From contig NZ_PVZS01000002.1 of the NCBI RefSeq assembly GCF_003004785.1, forward strand, positions 62,001 to 126,000: a stretch of DNA of 64,000 bases, in the 5' to 3' direction. This document shows, one piece after another, positions 24,140 through 33,400 of this stretch. Under the pieces are notes generated by a model. That model saw nothing but the letters and a program-made list of their open reading frames with translations. It was not told the DNA's origin and did no database searches. Both the position numbers and the translations under genes were made by a program. Numbering within the stretch: the stretch's first letter is position 1; each line of letters begins with the position of its first letter. Source of the DNA: Alsobacter soli (GTDB lineage: Bacteria; Pseudomonadota; Alphaproteobacteria; Rhizobiales; Beijerinckiaceae).

Positions 24140-24898
24140 ATGAATGCCTATGATCTTGGGGGCAAGCGCGCCATCGTGACCGGCGGCGCCGGCGGGTTCG
24201 GCATCGGGATCGCGCAGGCCTTGCTCGCCGGGGGCGCGACGGTCGAACTCTGGGACGTGAACGGGGACGGTCTGCAAGCGGCCCGCGCCGCCTTCGCCGG
24301 GGCGCGCGTCGCGGCCCGCGTGGTCGACATCACGCGGGAGCAGGAGGTTGAGGAAGCCGTCGCCGCTTTCGCGACGGGCGGGCGCATCGACATTCTGGTC
24401 AACAATGCGGGGGTCCTGGGAGAGGTGAGGCCGGTTTGGGAAACCTCCCCGGCCGATTTCCGACGCGTGCTCGAAGTCAACCTGGTGGGGGCCTACCTCA
24501 TGGCCCGGGCGGTCACGCCGCGCATGCGCGGCCAGGACGCCGCTCCCCTCCGGGGCCATATCGTCAACATGTCCTCGATCCAGGGCAAGGAGGGCATGCC
24601 GATGGCCGGCGCCTACGCCGCCTCCAAGGCGGCCCTGATCGCCTTGACCAAGACGCTGGCCAAGGAGACCGCCCGGGACGGCGTCGTGGTCACGGCGGTC
24701 ACGCCGGCCGCGGCGGAAACCGCCATGGCGAAGCTGCTCACGCCCGAGCGGCGGGCGGAGATCGAGGGCCGGATCCCTGCCGGGCGCTTCGTGGCTGTGG
24801 ACGAGGTGGCGCGTCTGGTCGCCTGGCTTTGCACGGACGACTGCTCGTTCTCGACCGGCGGCGTGTTCGACATCTCGGGCGGCCGCGCGTCATACTGA
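24140..24898 (+). CDS. SDR family oxidoreductase
   Basis: A 252-residue classical short-chain dehydrogenase: cofactor motif VTGGAGGFGIG (about residues 14-24), NNAGV at about 88, the Ser of the active site in IVNMSSIQGKEG and the catalytic Tyr-Lys pair in GAYAASKAALIA. Asp in the VELWDVNG strand suggests NAD(H) preference. It ends the plus-strand run with the importer genes and probably acts on the imported compound or its product. Confidence 0.92.
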   Translation: MNAYDLGGKRAIVTGGAGGFGIGIAQALLAGGATVELWDVNGDGLQAARAAFAGARVAARVVDITREQEVEEAVAAFATGGRIDILVNNAGVLGEVRPVWETSPADFRRVLEVNLVGAYLMARAVTPRMRGQDAAPLRGHIVNMSSIQGKEGMPMAGAYAASKAALIALTKTLAKETARDGVVVTAVTPAAAETAMAKLLTPERRAEIEGRIPAGRFVAVDEVARLVAWLCTDDCSFSTGGVFDISGGRASY

Positions 24899-25214
24899 GT
24901 TGCCGCCGCCCAGCGCGGGTATCCCAACTTCCAGATCCACCCTGGTTGCGGCTTCAGTGGGGCGCATCTGGAGCGCGGCTGCGGGTGTGCCGGAAGCCCT
25001 GACGAGCCCGGTCATTCAGAATGGTCCCGGCGCCCTTAGCGAGGTGCGGAGGACCGGAGGCGCTTGCCCTCCCCCGAGCCAGCGACCTTAAGAGAGCGGA
25101 GCCACAGGCCCATGGACAGCCAGGACGGAGAACGGGGACAAGGAAACGCCAGTTAACAGATTGCGCCTGGAGAGCGCGATCCCCGCCCGGACCGCCTGAG
25201 ACTCCCACCGGGAC
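24899..25214. other. Intergenic region between convergent genes, nothing recognised
   Basis: The 316 bp between the SDR gene (plus) and the peptidase gene (minus) contain several GC-rich inverted stretches but no hairpin with a T-run and no convincing small gene. Confidence 0.4.
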
Positions 25215-26822
25215 TTAGCAGGGCTGCAGCATACGTCTCGCGATGCTGTCGACCATCCGCGGGAGGACCTCAAAGCCGTAGCTGACGTGCATCCGTTCCA
25301 GCGGGGTGTGGTAGTCGCGACCCCATGGTCCGGCGTTGACGATCGGCAACCCCGCTATGCATCCGCGGTCCGCCAAGCCGAGAAGGGGCCAGGCCGGCGT
25401 GTTGGCGCCGATCAGCGCAAGCGAGGATTCGTCAGCCTCGCCGAGGAAGCTCATGTCGGAGATGCCGGCGAACACGTCCGTGCAGCGGACGGTCGGGCCG
25501 GCCGCCTCCCGGGCCGCGCGCTCGCAGCAGGCCGCGAGGCGCTGAGCGTCCTGCCGTTGTGACAAGCGGGTCGGGAGGTAGGGCACGGATCCAAACCCGG
25601 TCACGACAGCAGGGCCGGACAGGCCGCTCGCTCGCCACGCCCGCTCGGTCAGGAGCCGACATCGTTCAGGCAGAGGGGCATTGAGGCTTGCTGCCTCCGC
25701 CAAGGCGGCCTCCAAGTCTCCCGGCGACGCGCTGCGCGCCTTCGCGGCCACTTGCTCGAACCGCAGCACCGGGACTTCCGCGACAGCATCCGGGCCCGCC
25801 CCCGAGGCGCCAACGGCGCGGCGCCTCAACTGCTCCAGGACTCCGGCCAGGGCTTCGCGACACAGGGCGTCGAACCGGTCGAGGATCTCGGCCGGGGTGC
25901 GGCTGACGAAGAGCACGTTGAAGGTGGCGAAGGCTGCCCCCGGCGTCGTCACGTCGTAGCCGACCTTGTCGTCACGAATGCCGAGCAGGCTCGGCGGCGT
26001 GGCGCGCGACCAGCCGGGATCGGCGAGTTCCGGCGCCCACTCCACGCGCTGGGCGACGGCGCCGGCGAGAACCGCGGCGTTGAGGCCGGCGAGAGGGAAT
26101 CCGGCATGGGTCGCCCGCCCCGCCACGAAGGCGGTCAGCAACAGCTTCCCGACCGTGCCCAGCGCGATCGCCCGCCCATCCGAGCCGTCGCCGTCATCCG
26201 CGATCGCGTCCAGATTCACCGCCGCCACTAGGTCGAGGCCGTGTTCCGACGCGAAGCTGGGCAGCTTCTGCGCAGCAGCCCGCGCGCCCGCCGAATTGGC
26301 CTCCTCGTCCGGAACCGCCAGAAACAGGATGTTTCCCTCACCCGGGGACGCGGCGAAGCCCTCAGCCACCGCCAGGCCGGCGGCAAGCCCTGCTTTCATG
26401 TCGAGGAGCCCGCGCGCGGGCAGGAATGCGCCCGAACCGAGGTCGTATCGCGCGCGCCGCTCGGCGGCCGAGGAGGCGGTTTGAAGCTTCTCCTGAAGAC
26501 GGCCGGTCAAAGCGTCCGGCTCGGTCGCGAACGGCTCAAGCTCTCCATAGTCCGAGACCGACACCGTGTCATAGTGACCGGTCAGGACCGTCGTCCTCCT
26601 GCCCTTGCCCCGGATCAGCATCGCCACCACGTGCCGGCCGTCCCCGGCAGCCACGGGGAAGCTCCAGACCTCGGCTCTCCCGAATGCTGGCTCGCGGCGC
26701 AGCCGCTCCGCGAGCCACGGCCCGAAGCTCGCCTCGTCTGCCGTGCCTGTGACGCTCCGGCGGCGCGTGAGTTCGAGGGCCCAGCGACGAGCGGATGCTG
26801 CGAGGGTGTGTTCGGACGACAT
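25215..26822 (-). CDS. M20 family peptidase, RocB-like
   Basis: A 535-residue zinc-dependent hydrolase of the M20 clan. Metal-site motifs: GHYDTVSVSD (about residues 82-91), RGLLDMKAGLAAG (about 137-149) and AVPDEEANSAG (about 169-179, with the catalytic base Glu pair). The length and the C-terminal HTPLERMHVSYGFEVLP resemble RocB, an arginine-utilisation protein of uncertain activity, rather than the shorter ArgE or DapE. There is no signal peptide. It is monocistronic with its own upstream AT-rich patch. The substrate is not evident. Confidence 0.88.
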   Translation of the reverse strand: MSSEHTLAASARRWALELTRRRSVTGTADEASFGPWLAERLRREPAFGRAEVWSFPVAAGDGRHVVAMLIRGKGRRTTVLTGHYDTVSVSDYGELEPFATEPDALTGRLQEKLQTASSAAERRARYDLGSGAFLPARGLLDMKAGLAAGLAVAEGFAASPGEGNILFLAVPDEEANSAGARAAAQKLPSFASEHGLDLVAAVNLDAIADDGDGSDGRAIALGTVGKLLLTAFVAGRATHAGFPLAGLNAAVLAGAVAQRVEWAPELADPGWSRATPPSLLGIRDDKVGYDVTTPGAAFATFNVLFVSRTPAEILDRFDALCREALAGVLEQLRRRAVGASGAGPDAVAEVPVLRFEQVAAKARSASPGDLEAALAEAASLNAPLPERCRLLTERAWRASGLSGPAVVTGFGSVPYLPTRLSQRQDAQRLAACCERAAREAAGPTVRCTDVFAGISDMSFLGEADESSLALIGANTPAWPLLGLADRGCIAGLPIVNAGPWGRDYHTPLERMHVSYGFEVLPRMVDSIARRMLQPC

Positions 26823-27174
26823 GGAGCTGTAACCACGGGTGTGCTAGGGGCCACGGCATCTTAACCGAACCAGGATGCGAGTCGCACGAACCCCGACCTC
26901 ATCCCGGTTCGTTTCCGCCTTCCGCGCCCGCGTGCGCCGCCTAGGGGCGCATCCCCGAATAGCCACACCCGCGCGATCGTGATGGTGCTCGCAAGCCCCG
27001 GTCCGTCTTCGGCGATAACCGCGCCGGGCCATGCCGCCTGCCGGCCCGGGAATTTGCGAGTCTCAGAACATTTGATTTTTTGCAGAACATGAGAGAAAAT
27101 GTTTCATTCAATGACCCGTCGTGTTACGTTTGTTATTCAGGTTGGTCGCGACTCTTAAGCTTTGAGGATCTGCC
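26823..27174. other. Intergenic region with AT-rich promoter-like stretch
   Basis: The 352 bp separate the peptidase gene (minus) from a small unknown gene (plus). The left half is GC-rich without features. The right part (27060-27135) is strikingly AT-rich, with AGAACAT repeated at about 27065 and 27083 and ATGTTTC at about 27100, forming a loose inverted pair. It probably holds the promoter of the small gene and perhaps a regulator site. Confidence 0.4.
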
Positions 27175-27378
27175 GTGTCATGCCCCGCCAGTGAACTCGA
27201 AACTGCTGTTGCGATTGGCCTTGGCCCTGCCGAGTTGCTGGAGATCATATGTCAGCATCTCGCGCGCTTTGGTTCGCCCGTGGACAAGACCCGATGGTCT
27301 CAGCTTGGCCTGCGGGAGCGACGGGAGAGAGTGCAGAGGGCCTTGGATGCGCTCGCGTCCAGAAGGGCGAGCCACTAG
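27175..27378 (+). CDS. Small protein of unknown function, 67 residues
   Basis: A GTG-started frame with GAGGAT six bases upstream, beginning SCPASELETAVAIGLGPAEL and ending RVQRALDALASRRASH. It is predicted mainly helical and soluble. It follows an AT-rich promoter-like region and lies convergent to phhA. No family is recognised. Reality rests on the ribosome-binding site and position only. Confidence 0.4.
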   Translation: MSCPASELETAVAIGLGPAELLEIICQHLARFGSPVDKTRWSQLGLRERRERVQRALDALASRRASH

Positions 27379-27478
27379 GCAAGCTAACGCCGCATCGGAG
27401 CCGACGCGCCTTCCCAGGCACTGGCTGCCATCCGGGGAGAGACGGCTCAACCGCCTCCTGAGGTGCAGTGCGCGGGCC

Positions 27479-28351
27479 TCACTTCAAGGCCTTGGTCGCC
27501 GGGAAGCCGGCACAGTAAGCTCCGCTGCCGCGCCTCAGAACGTCGTCGGACGCTACGATGTCGAACGGCGTGAGCGCCGGCCGCGCCCGCCACGCCTCGA
27601 ACAGGTCGGCGAAATCCCGCGCCTCCAGGATCTCGAACAGCTGCCGGAAATCGTCGATGACGAAGTACGTCGCCTGGAAATCGTCGATGTAGTAGCCGGT
27701 GCGGGCCACCCGATCGAGATCGAAGGCGACATGGTGGGCCGAGGGGTCACCCACCAAATAATTGGCCTCGCCGAAGGAAGAGACGATGCCGGCGCCGTAG
27801 ATGCGCACGCCCTCAGGCCTGCGCAGGAGCCCGAACTCGATGGTGTACCAGTTCAGGCGAGCCAGGAACTTCACGCCCTTGCGCGCGATCGCCTCCAGGC
27901 CCAGCCGGCCGTAGGCGGCCATGTAGTTGGCGTAGTCCGGATGCGAGAGGAGCGGCACATGCCCGAAGACGTCGTGGAAGATGTCCGGCTCCTCGAGATA
28001 GTCCAGTTGCTCGCGTGTCCGGATGAAGGTCCCGGCCGGGAACTGCCGGTTGGCGAGCATCTCGAAAAACGGCCGCGAGGGGATGAGGCCGGGCACGGCC
28101 ACAACCTCCCATCCTGTGCGTTCTCGCAGACTGCGGTTCACGACCTGGAAGTCTGGAATGCCCCCATCGTCGATTCCGAGCGCCTCCAGGCCGTCGAGAT
28201 ATTCCCGGCAGACGTGGCCGGCCAGGGCGCGCTGCTGCCGGGTGTAGAGGATCTTCCAGATGGCGTGGTCGTCGACTGTATAGCGGGACCAACCCTGGTC
28301 GATGATGCAGTCCTCTTTGCGTTGAGCGTTCAAGACGGCGTGTGTCGACAT
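27479..28351 (-). CDS. phhA: Phenylalanine 4-monooxygenase
   Basis: A 290-residue pterin-dependent aromatic amino-acid hydroxylase converting Phe to Tyr in the cytoplasm. The iron-binding motif FHDVFGHVPLL supplies His126 and His131, and the third ligand is Glu172 in LNWYTIEFGL. Arg and pterin-site blocks (IPDFQVVNRSL, GLIPSRPFFEMLANRQFP) are present. The length matches bacterial monomeric enzymes. ATG 28351 was chosen; an upstream extension is not family-like. There is no phhB or Lrp-type neighbour beside it. It is divergent from a small gene at 28598. Confidence 0.95.
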   Translation of the reverse strand: MSTHAVLNAQRKEDCIIDQGWSRYTVDDHAIWKILYTRQQRALAGHVCREYLDGLEALGIDDGGIPDFQVVNRSLRERTGWEVVAVPGLIPSRPFFEMLANRQFPAGTFIRTREQLDYLEEPDIFHDVFGHVPLLSHPDYANYMAAYGRLGLEAIARKGVKFLARLNWYTIEFGLLRRPEGVRIYGAGIVSSFGEANYLVGDPSAHHVAFDLDRVARTGYYIDDFQATYFVIDDFRQLFEILEARDFADLFEAWRARPALTPFDIVASDDVLRRGSGAYCAGFPATKALK

Positions 28352-28545
28352 CGTCCGCTCCTCGGCCCGCGACAGCTCGGCTGAACGAGCTCGCAAACCT
28401 CAGAATGTCTAAAAGGCCGTTCCGGATCCATTTTGCGACAGAGTTCGGGCACGCCCGTAATCAGGAGCGGCGCCGCTCGGAGCGGCGCTGGAGACACAAG
28501 CTTCGAAAAGATGCTCGAAATGCTCGGTTGAAGTTGGACCTCCCG

Positions 28546-28574
28546 TTGACGGCGGACATTTAACGAAATTAAAT
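28546..28574 (+). promoter_or_regulatory. Sigma-70-like promoter candidate, TTGACG-N17-TTAAAT
   Basis: TTGACG at 28546-28551 and TTAAAT at 28569-28574 are separated by exactly 17 bp in an AT-rich patch, 24 bp before the ATG at 28598. This is the clearest housekeeping-type promoter in the window and faces the small gene divergent from phhA. Confidence 0.5.
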
Positions 28575-28597
28575 TTTAAGAAGCCGGCCGTCGCCCA

Positions 28598-28846
28598 ATG
28601 ACGGCTAGCATTCTATCACTCGGGGGCGTGCGGATGTTGGCTGCGAACGAGAACGTGCTTCAGCACGCGGGGGAAACCATTTTTTTTGAGCAGCTTCGCG
28701 CCGTGCTTGAAGAGCACGACCAGGCGCAAATCGACGACCTCTCCTGGGCCGCCATGGACGTGATCCAGAAGGGGGCTTGGCTCACCGCCACCCTGGGCCG
28801 CCTTGAGGCGGAACAGCGCGCGGCGGCCATGCGGGTCGCGGGCTGA
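28598..28846 (+). CDS. Small protein of unknown function, 82 residues
   Basis: An acidic, mostly helical 82-residue protein (FFEQLRAVLEEHDQAQIDDL, GAWLTATLGRLEAEQRAAAM). It has a good upstream promoter candidate but a weak ribosome site at 28598; the ATG at 28634, after GGGGGCG, would give 70 residues. It is divergent from phhA. No domain is recognised. Confidence 0.55.
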   Translation: MTASILSLGGVRMLAANENVLQHAGETIFFEQLRAVLEEHDQAQIDDLSWAAMDVIQKGAWLTATLGRLEAEQRAAAMRVAG

Positions 28847-28909
28847 CGGGCTCGTCCCCGGCGCTCATGGCGCCTCTGGTGAGAGCGGCCCCGCAGGGCC
28901 AGCCGCGTC

Positions 28910-29692
28910 TCAGCCGTTGCGCCCTTGTCCCCGCAGCGTCGGCAGCCCAATCCCCGCCGCGTCGAAGCCCCCATCCACGGCAAGCGTCTGGCCGGTCACG
29001 TAGCTGGCCCGATCGCTGCACAGGAAAAACACGGCCTCGGCGATTTCCTCCTCCAGGCCGTAGCGGTTGAGCGGAATGGCGTCGTGGTAGTCGGCGCGGA
29101 TGGCGGGGCTGTGCACCTCCTTGGCCATCGCCGTATCCACGGGTCCCGGCGCAACGGCGTTGACCCGGATTCCAAGCCCCGCGAGTTCTGCGGCCTGCTG
29201 CTTCGTCAGGTGCGCCAGGGCCGCCTTGCTGGTGCCGTAGGCGACGCGCAGCGTTGAGGCGCGCAGGCCCGAGATGGACGTGATGTTGACGATCGCGCCG
29301 CCCGTCTCCGCCATGATGGGCGCAGCCGCCTGCGTGAGCAGGAAGGGACCGGTCAGGTTCACTGCGAGCACCCGCGACCACTCCTCATGGGTGGTGTCGA
29401 GCAGCGGCTTGAACACGGCGACGCCGGCGTTGTTGACCAGCGCGTCTATCCGTCCGAACCGCGCATTCAGGCTCGCGACCGCCTCGGCCACCTGGTCCGG
29501 GTCGGCCACGTCGCAGCGCAACTCAAGCGCCCGGTCCGGGGCTTCCAGCTGCCCCATGCTGCGGGCCAGGGTTTCGGCGTCGATGTCGAGCAGCCCGACG
29601 TTCCACCCCGCGCCGAGGAAGCGCCTGGCCGTCGCCAGTCCGATGCCGCGCGCCGCGCCCGTCACCAGCGCCGTCTTGGTCGCACCGGCCAT
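28910..29692 (-). CDS. SDR family oxidoreductase
   Basis: A 260-residue classical short-chain dehydrogenase. Cofactor motif VTGAARGIGLA at about residues 10-20, the Asp of LLDIDAE favouring NAD(H), NNAGVAVF near 88, active-site Ser in NITSISGLR, Tyr and Lys in RVAYGTSKAAL, and the C-terminal QTLAVDGGF. GGGAGGG precedes the ATG. No operon partner is visible; it stands alone between small genes. The substrate is unknown. Confidence 0.92.
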   Translation of the reverse strand: MAGATKTALVTGAARGIGLATARRFLGAGWNVGLLDIDAETLARSMGQLEAPDRALELRCDVADPDQVAEAVASLNARFGRIDALVNNAGVAVFKPLLDTTHEEWSRVLAVNLTGPFLLTQAAAPIMAETGGAIVNITSISGLRASTLRVAYGTSKAALAHLTKQQAAELAGLGIRVNAVAPGPVDTAMAKEVHSPAIRADYHDAIPLNRYGLEEEIAEAVFFLCSDRASYVTGQTLAVDGGFDAAGIGLPTLRGQGRNG

Positions 29693-30026
29693 CCTGATCC
29701 CTCCCTCGCGGGCCTTGGCTCTGGCCCCGTCGGACCTGGATACACGGGCGCCTGCGACGAGGCGAGCCTGTTTCGGAAAGGCTGTCCCGTTTTCCGGGAA
29801 TGGCCCGGCCTAAGGCGTCCGGACTAATGCCACAGGCGACGCCGCTGCCGGCCGGGAAGGGTGTAGCATGTTCTCGTCTGCCCGCCGGGACGCCCGCACG
29901 AGCCATGGGCTTGGCCTTCAGCGCAGCCCTTCGCACAGCGATCGGACACGCGGCGACAGCCAGGATCGGGGCAGGCCAGAGCCAGTGGCTCAGGAGGTCG
30001 GAGATGGGTCCATCACCCCAAGCGGA

Positions 30027-30107
30027 GGACACGCCACCCGACTAGACGTGGCCCGACGACGGGCCTCCATGCGCCCCCGTTGCGCGCACGGGGGCGTTTT
30101 CGTGTCC
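30027..30107 (+). ncRNA. Candidate structured leader or small RNA upstream of the GYD-domain gene
   Basis: GGACACG (30027-30033) can pair with CGTGTCC (30101-30107), enclosing the hairpin GGCCCG-ACGA-CGGGCC (30049-30064) and the terminator stem at 30072-30096. The result would be a closed multi-branch structure 29 nt before the GYD start codon. No known riboswitch class is recognised. GC-rich DNA forms such pairings by chance, so confidence is modest. Confidence 0.35.
30071..30100 (+). terminator. Rho-independent terminator
   Basis: CGCCCCCGT and ACGGGGGCG form a perfect nine-pair stem with a seven-base loop, followed by TTTT. It points rightward, yet no plus-strand gene ends upstream within 1.2 kb, so it ends either a small RNA or an attenuated leader of the GYD gene. 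Confidence 0.75.
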
Positions 30108-30135
30108 ACAGGCCGCAAGCGAAGGGGAGGGATCG

Positions 30136-30423
30136 ATGAAATACATCAGCCTGATCACCTGGACCGATCAGGGCATTCAGGCCGCGAAGGATTCCCCCAA
30201 GCGGCTCGATCAGGCCCGGGAGATGGGGCAAGGCTTCGGAGTGAAGATCGAAGAAGCCTTCATGACCATGGGCGACGTCGACATGGTGTGCATCGTCGAC
30301 GCGCCTGACGACGAGTCCTATGCGCGGTTTGGCCTGCGGCTCTGCCAGAACGGCGCAGTGCGGACCCGAACCCTGAAGGCCTTCAGCGAGGACGAATACC
30401 GCCGCATCATGAACGGCCTTTGA
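30136..30423 (+). CDS. GYD domain-containing protein
   Basis: A 95-residue ferredoxin-fold protein of the GYD family. It starts KYISLITWTDQGIQAAKDSP and has the family strand GVKIEEAFMTMGDVDMVCIV (about 36-55), where GYD proteins carry G-x-Y/D-D. The function is unknown for the family; small ligand binding or oligomeric regulation is assumed. AGGGGAGGG precedes the ATG. The gene sits behind a terminator hairpin that may regulate it. Confidence 0.85.
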   Translation: MKYISLITWTDQGIQAAKDSPKRLDQAREMGQGFGVKIEEAFMTMGDVDMVCIVDAPDDESYARFGLRLCQNGAVRTRTLKAFSEDEYRRIMNGL

Positions 30424-30498
30424 GCGAGGCCCGCGCCGGATTGCTCCCCCGCGGCGCGCCTGCTCGGCCACAGGTCCAGCCTGGATCGCGCGCTGCCA

Positions 30499-33400
30499 TC
30501 AGAACGAGGCCGCCCAGCCCTCGGGAGCCGCCACACGGACCACGCTGCGACCCGCTCCCTGCCGGAGAACCTGCACCTGCACCGGAATGCGGTCCTTCAT
30601 GGTTTCCACATGGCTGATCACCCCCACGGTTCGGCCCTGGCTCTGCAAAGCCTCGAGCGCGTCGATGGCGACATCGAGGCTGTCCGCGTCGAGCGACCCG
30701 AAGCCTTCGTCGATGAACAGCGTGTCTGCGAAGGTCTGCCGTCCGCCCAGTCCCGAAAGCGCCAAAGCCAGGGCGAGAGAGACCAGGAAGCGCTCGCCGC
30801 CTGACAGGCTGCGGGTGGATCGGCGCTCGTCGCCCATGTCCCGGTCGATCACATGCAGTCCGAGGTCCTGGCCGGGGGACCGCGCCAGCCGGTACCGGGG
30901 CTTCAGGTCAGCGAGCCGCCGGTTGGCGAGTTCAACTAGGAGGTCGAGCGTCACGCTCTGCGCGAACCGCGCGAAGCGGGCGCCGTCCCGCGAGCCGATC
31001 GCGGCGCTCACGGCTTTCCAGACCCCGGCCCGGGCCTGGGCCGCTTCGAGTTCGGCGGCCAGGCCGGCGAGGCGGGCCCGTTGCTCGTCGTCCTGTCGCA
31101 GCTCGCTTTCAAGGGCGCCGATGCGGCCCTGGCGTAGGCGTTGCTGCGCGCTCAGCGCCGCGCGCTCCTCCTCGAGCTGCTCGGCCGAGGTTTCAGGGGG
31201 ACCGGCGGCGAGGGCGGCCGCGAGGTCGCTCCTGCGCTGGGCGACGGCGGACCGCGCTCCTGTCACCGCGTCGTCAAGCGACCGCAGCCGGTCGCGCAAA
31301 TCCGCCACGGCTTCGGCGGGGGTGGCCAGCAAGGCTGCGGCTTCCGCGTGGGCGAGGCCCATGCCGGCGAGCGCCTGGGCGGCGGCGTTCCCCGCCGCCT
31401 CGCGGTCCTCCGCCGCCCGCGTGTGGGCGGCCTCCGCGAGGCTCGACGCCTCGCGGGCGGCCGCGAGCGCGGCTTGGGCTTCGGCCGCGTCGCGCGTGGC
31501 GCGTTCACGCCAATGCGCCGCGGCGTTGCGCGCCGCTGCCGCCCTGCCGCGGTGGACCTCGGTGGCCTCGCCGCCCAGCAGGGCGGCGCGGGCCCTGCGC
31601 TTCTCCGATAGCTGGGCGCCGCGGACGCCCTGCTCGCGAATGGCCTCGTCGAGGCGTCCGGCCGCCGCTTCCGCCGCATGCTGCGCCTCGACGAGGCGCG
31701 TCTCGGCCTCGCGCAGGGCCTCGTCCGCTTGCGCCAGGGCGGCATGCGCCGCTCGCCAGGCCTGCGCCTGCCCTCGCAGGCGCTGAAGGGCGCCCGGAGC
31801 GTCGCGCTCCAGGTCCGCGCCCGTGACGCCCGCCGGCGCGAGCCACGGCGCCAGCTCCCGGTCTGCGGAGGCGAGCCTCTCCAGGGTGGTCGCCAAGGCC
31901 TGCTCCGACAGGCGCAGAGCCGTTTGGGCTTCCGAGCGCACCTGCTCGGCCTCGGCGCGAGCCTGCACCCCGTTTTCGAGGGCGCGCGCCTGCGCCTCCC
32001 GGCTTTCCGCCAGCCGCGCGATGTCGGCCCGCAGCCGCCTCGCCTGCGTCAGCGCATCGTCGCAGGCCGCCCGCTGGGCTGCGGCCGCCCCGGCCGGCCC
32101 CTCCGTAAACGCCTCGGGCAAGTCGGGCAGGGGCGCCAGGAAGCCGAGCGCCGTCCAGAGCCCCTGGGCCTCCTTCAGAGCCCCTGAGAAGCGTCCCGAG
32201 GCCTCCTCGGCCTGGCGTGCGGCCCGCCCGGCGGCCCCGCGCCCTTCTTCGATCCGCGAGTTGGCCGCAGCCTTCCGGCCGCTCGCGGCCAGCAACTCCG
32301 TCTCAGCCGCGACCCGGACGGCCCGGGCCTCTTCGACGCCGGCGCGCAGATCCGCCGCTAGGGCCGCCAGGGCCGCGTTGGCGTGAGCGGGATGCTCGGT
32401 CGACCCGCACACCGGACAGGCCTCCCCGGGCGCGAGTCGCGCGCGCAGGCGCGCGGCCTCGGACGACGCCGCGTCCTCCGCGCGCGCGAGCGGCGCCTCG
32501 AGCGCGTCGATGCGCGCTTGGGCGGTCGCGCGCCGGGCCTGCGCGGCGCCCTCGGCCGCGGCCGCCTCCGCCAGCTCGGCTTCCGCCGCCGCGGCTTGGC
32601 GCGTCGCCTCAAGGGCGGCCGCCGCCGCGCGCCCGTGCTCCGCCGCCGCCCGGCCCGCCTCCCGCAATTGCTCGAGCAGGGCGCCGAGGCCGTCCCTGCG
32701 CCTGGCCACGCCCTCCTCGTCGATGGCGGCGAGCGCCGCGCTGCGCTCGGCCAGTTGCGCCTCCACCGCCTGCCTGGCCGCCGCCGCCGCCGCGTGCCGC
32801 TCGGCCAGCGCAGCCAGGCTCGCCTCCTGCCGCGAGATCTCCGCCCGGGCGGCCTCGGCGGCGGCCCGGTGGGCCTCGCGCGCCTGGGCGAACTCACGCC
32901 GCTTCAGGACCTTGGCGTCCACCTCGTCCCAGCGTTCCGCCAAGGCGCGCAGGGGCGCGAGGCGCGACGCCTCCGCCTCCGCCAGTCCAGCCGCGGCGCG
33001 GCCCGCGGCGGCCGTGCTCTCCCTGCGCGCGAGCGCCGCCGCAGCCTCGTCGGACCGAGCCGTCGCCTCTGATCGCGCCTGCTCGGCCCGCGCGAGTTCC
33101 TGCTCCGCCCAGGCCGACTCCGCGTCGAGGCCAGCCGCGCGGTCCCACTCGGGCGTGAACGCCACGATCGTCGCCTCGGCGAGATCCAGCTTCTGTCGCG
33201 CGTCCTGCGCGTCTGCTGCGGCCGCGCAAGCCTTGGCTTCAACCTCGGCCAGCACGCCCCGCGCGGCCTCCACCCGTGGGCCCGCCTCCGCGAGGGCGCG
33301 CTCCGTCTCAGCGAGCCTGCCCAGGGGCTCTCGCAGGGGCTGGGCGGCCTCGATCGCGGCCAGGAGGCGCCGGTCCTCGGCCGCGCCCTCAGCCGCGCGC

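Larger units (their letters stand above)
29693..30135. other. Intergenic region with structured RNA and terminator before the GYD gene
   Basis: The 443 bp lie between the SDR gene (minus) and the GYD-domain gene (plus). The first 330 bp show no convincing gene; a frame ending at 30045 lacks a ribosome site. The last 110 bp hold nested hairpins and a strong terminator pointing right (annotated separately), so a plus-strand transcript must begin inside this region. Confidence 0.5.

Noticed and set aside
27065-27105. Possible SOS (LexA) box from repeated GAACAT
   Set aside because: Alphaproteobacterial LexA sites are GAAC-N7-GAAC or GTTC-N7-GTTC. Here the GAAC copies are about 15 bp apart and no DNA-damage gene follows.
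29800-30045. An 81-codon frame upstream of the GYD gene
   Set aside because: Poor ribosome site and Pro/Ala-rich composition; its end falls inside the structured leader, so it is more likely chance.
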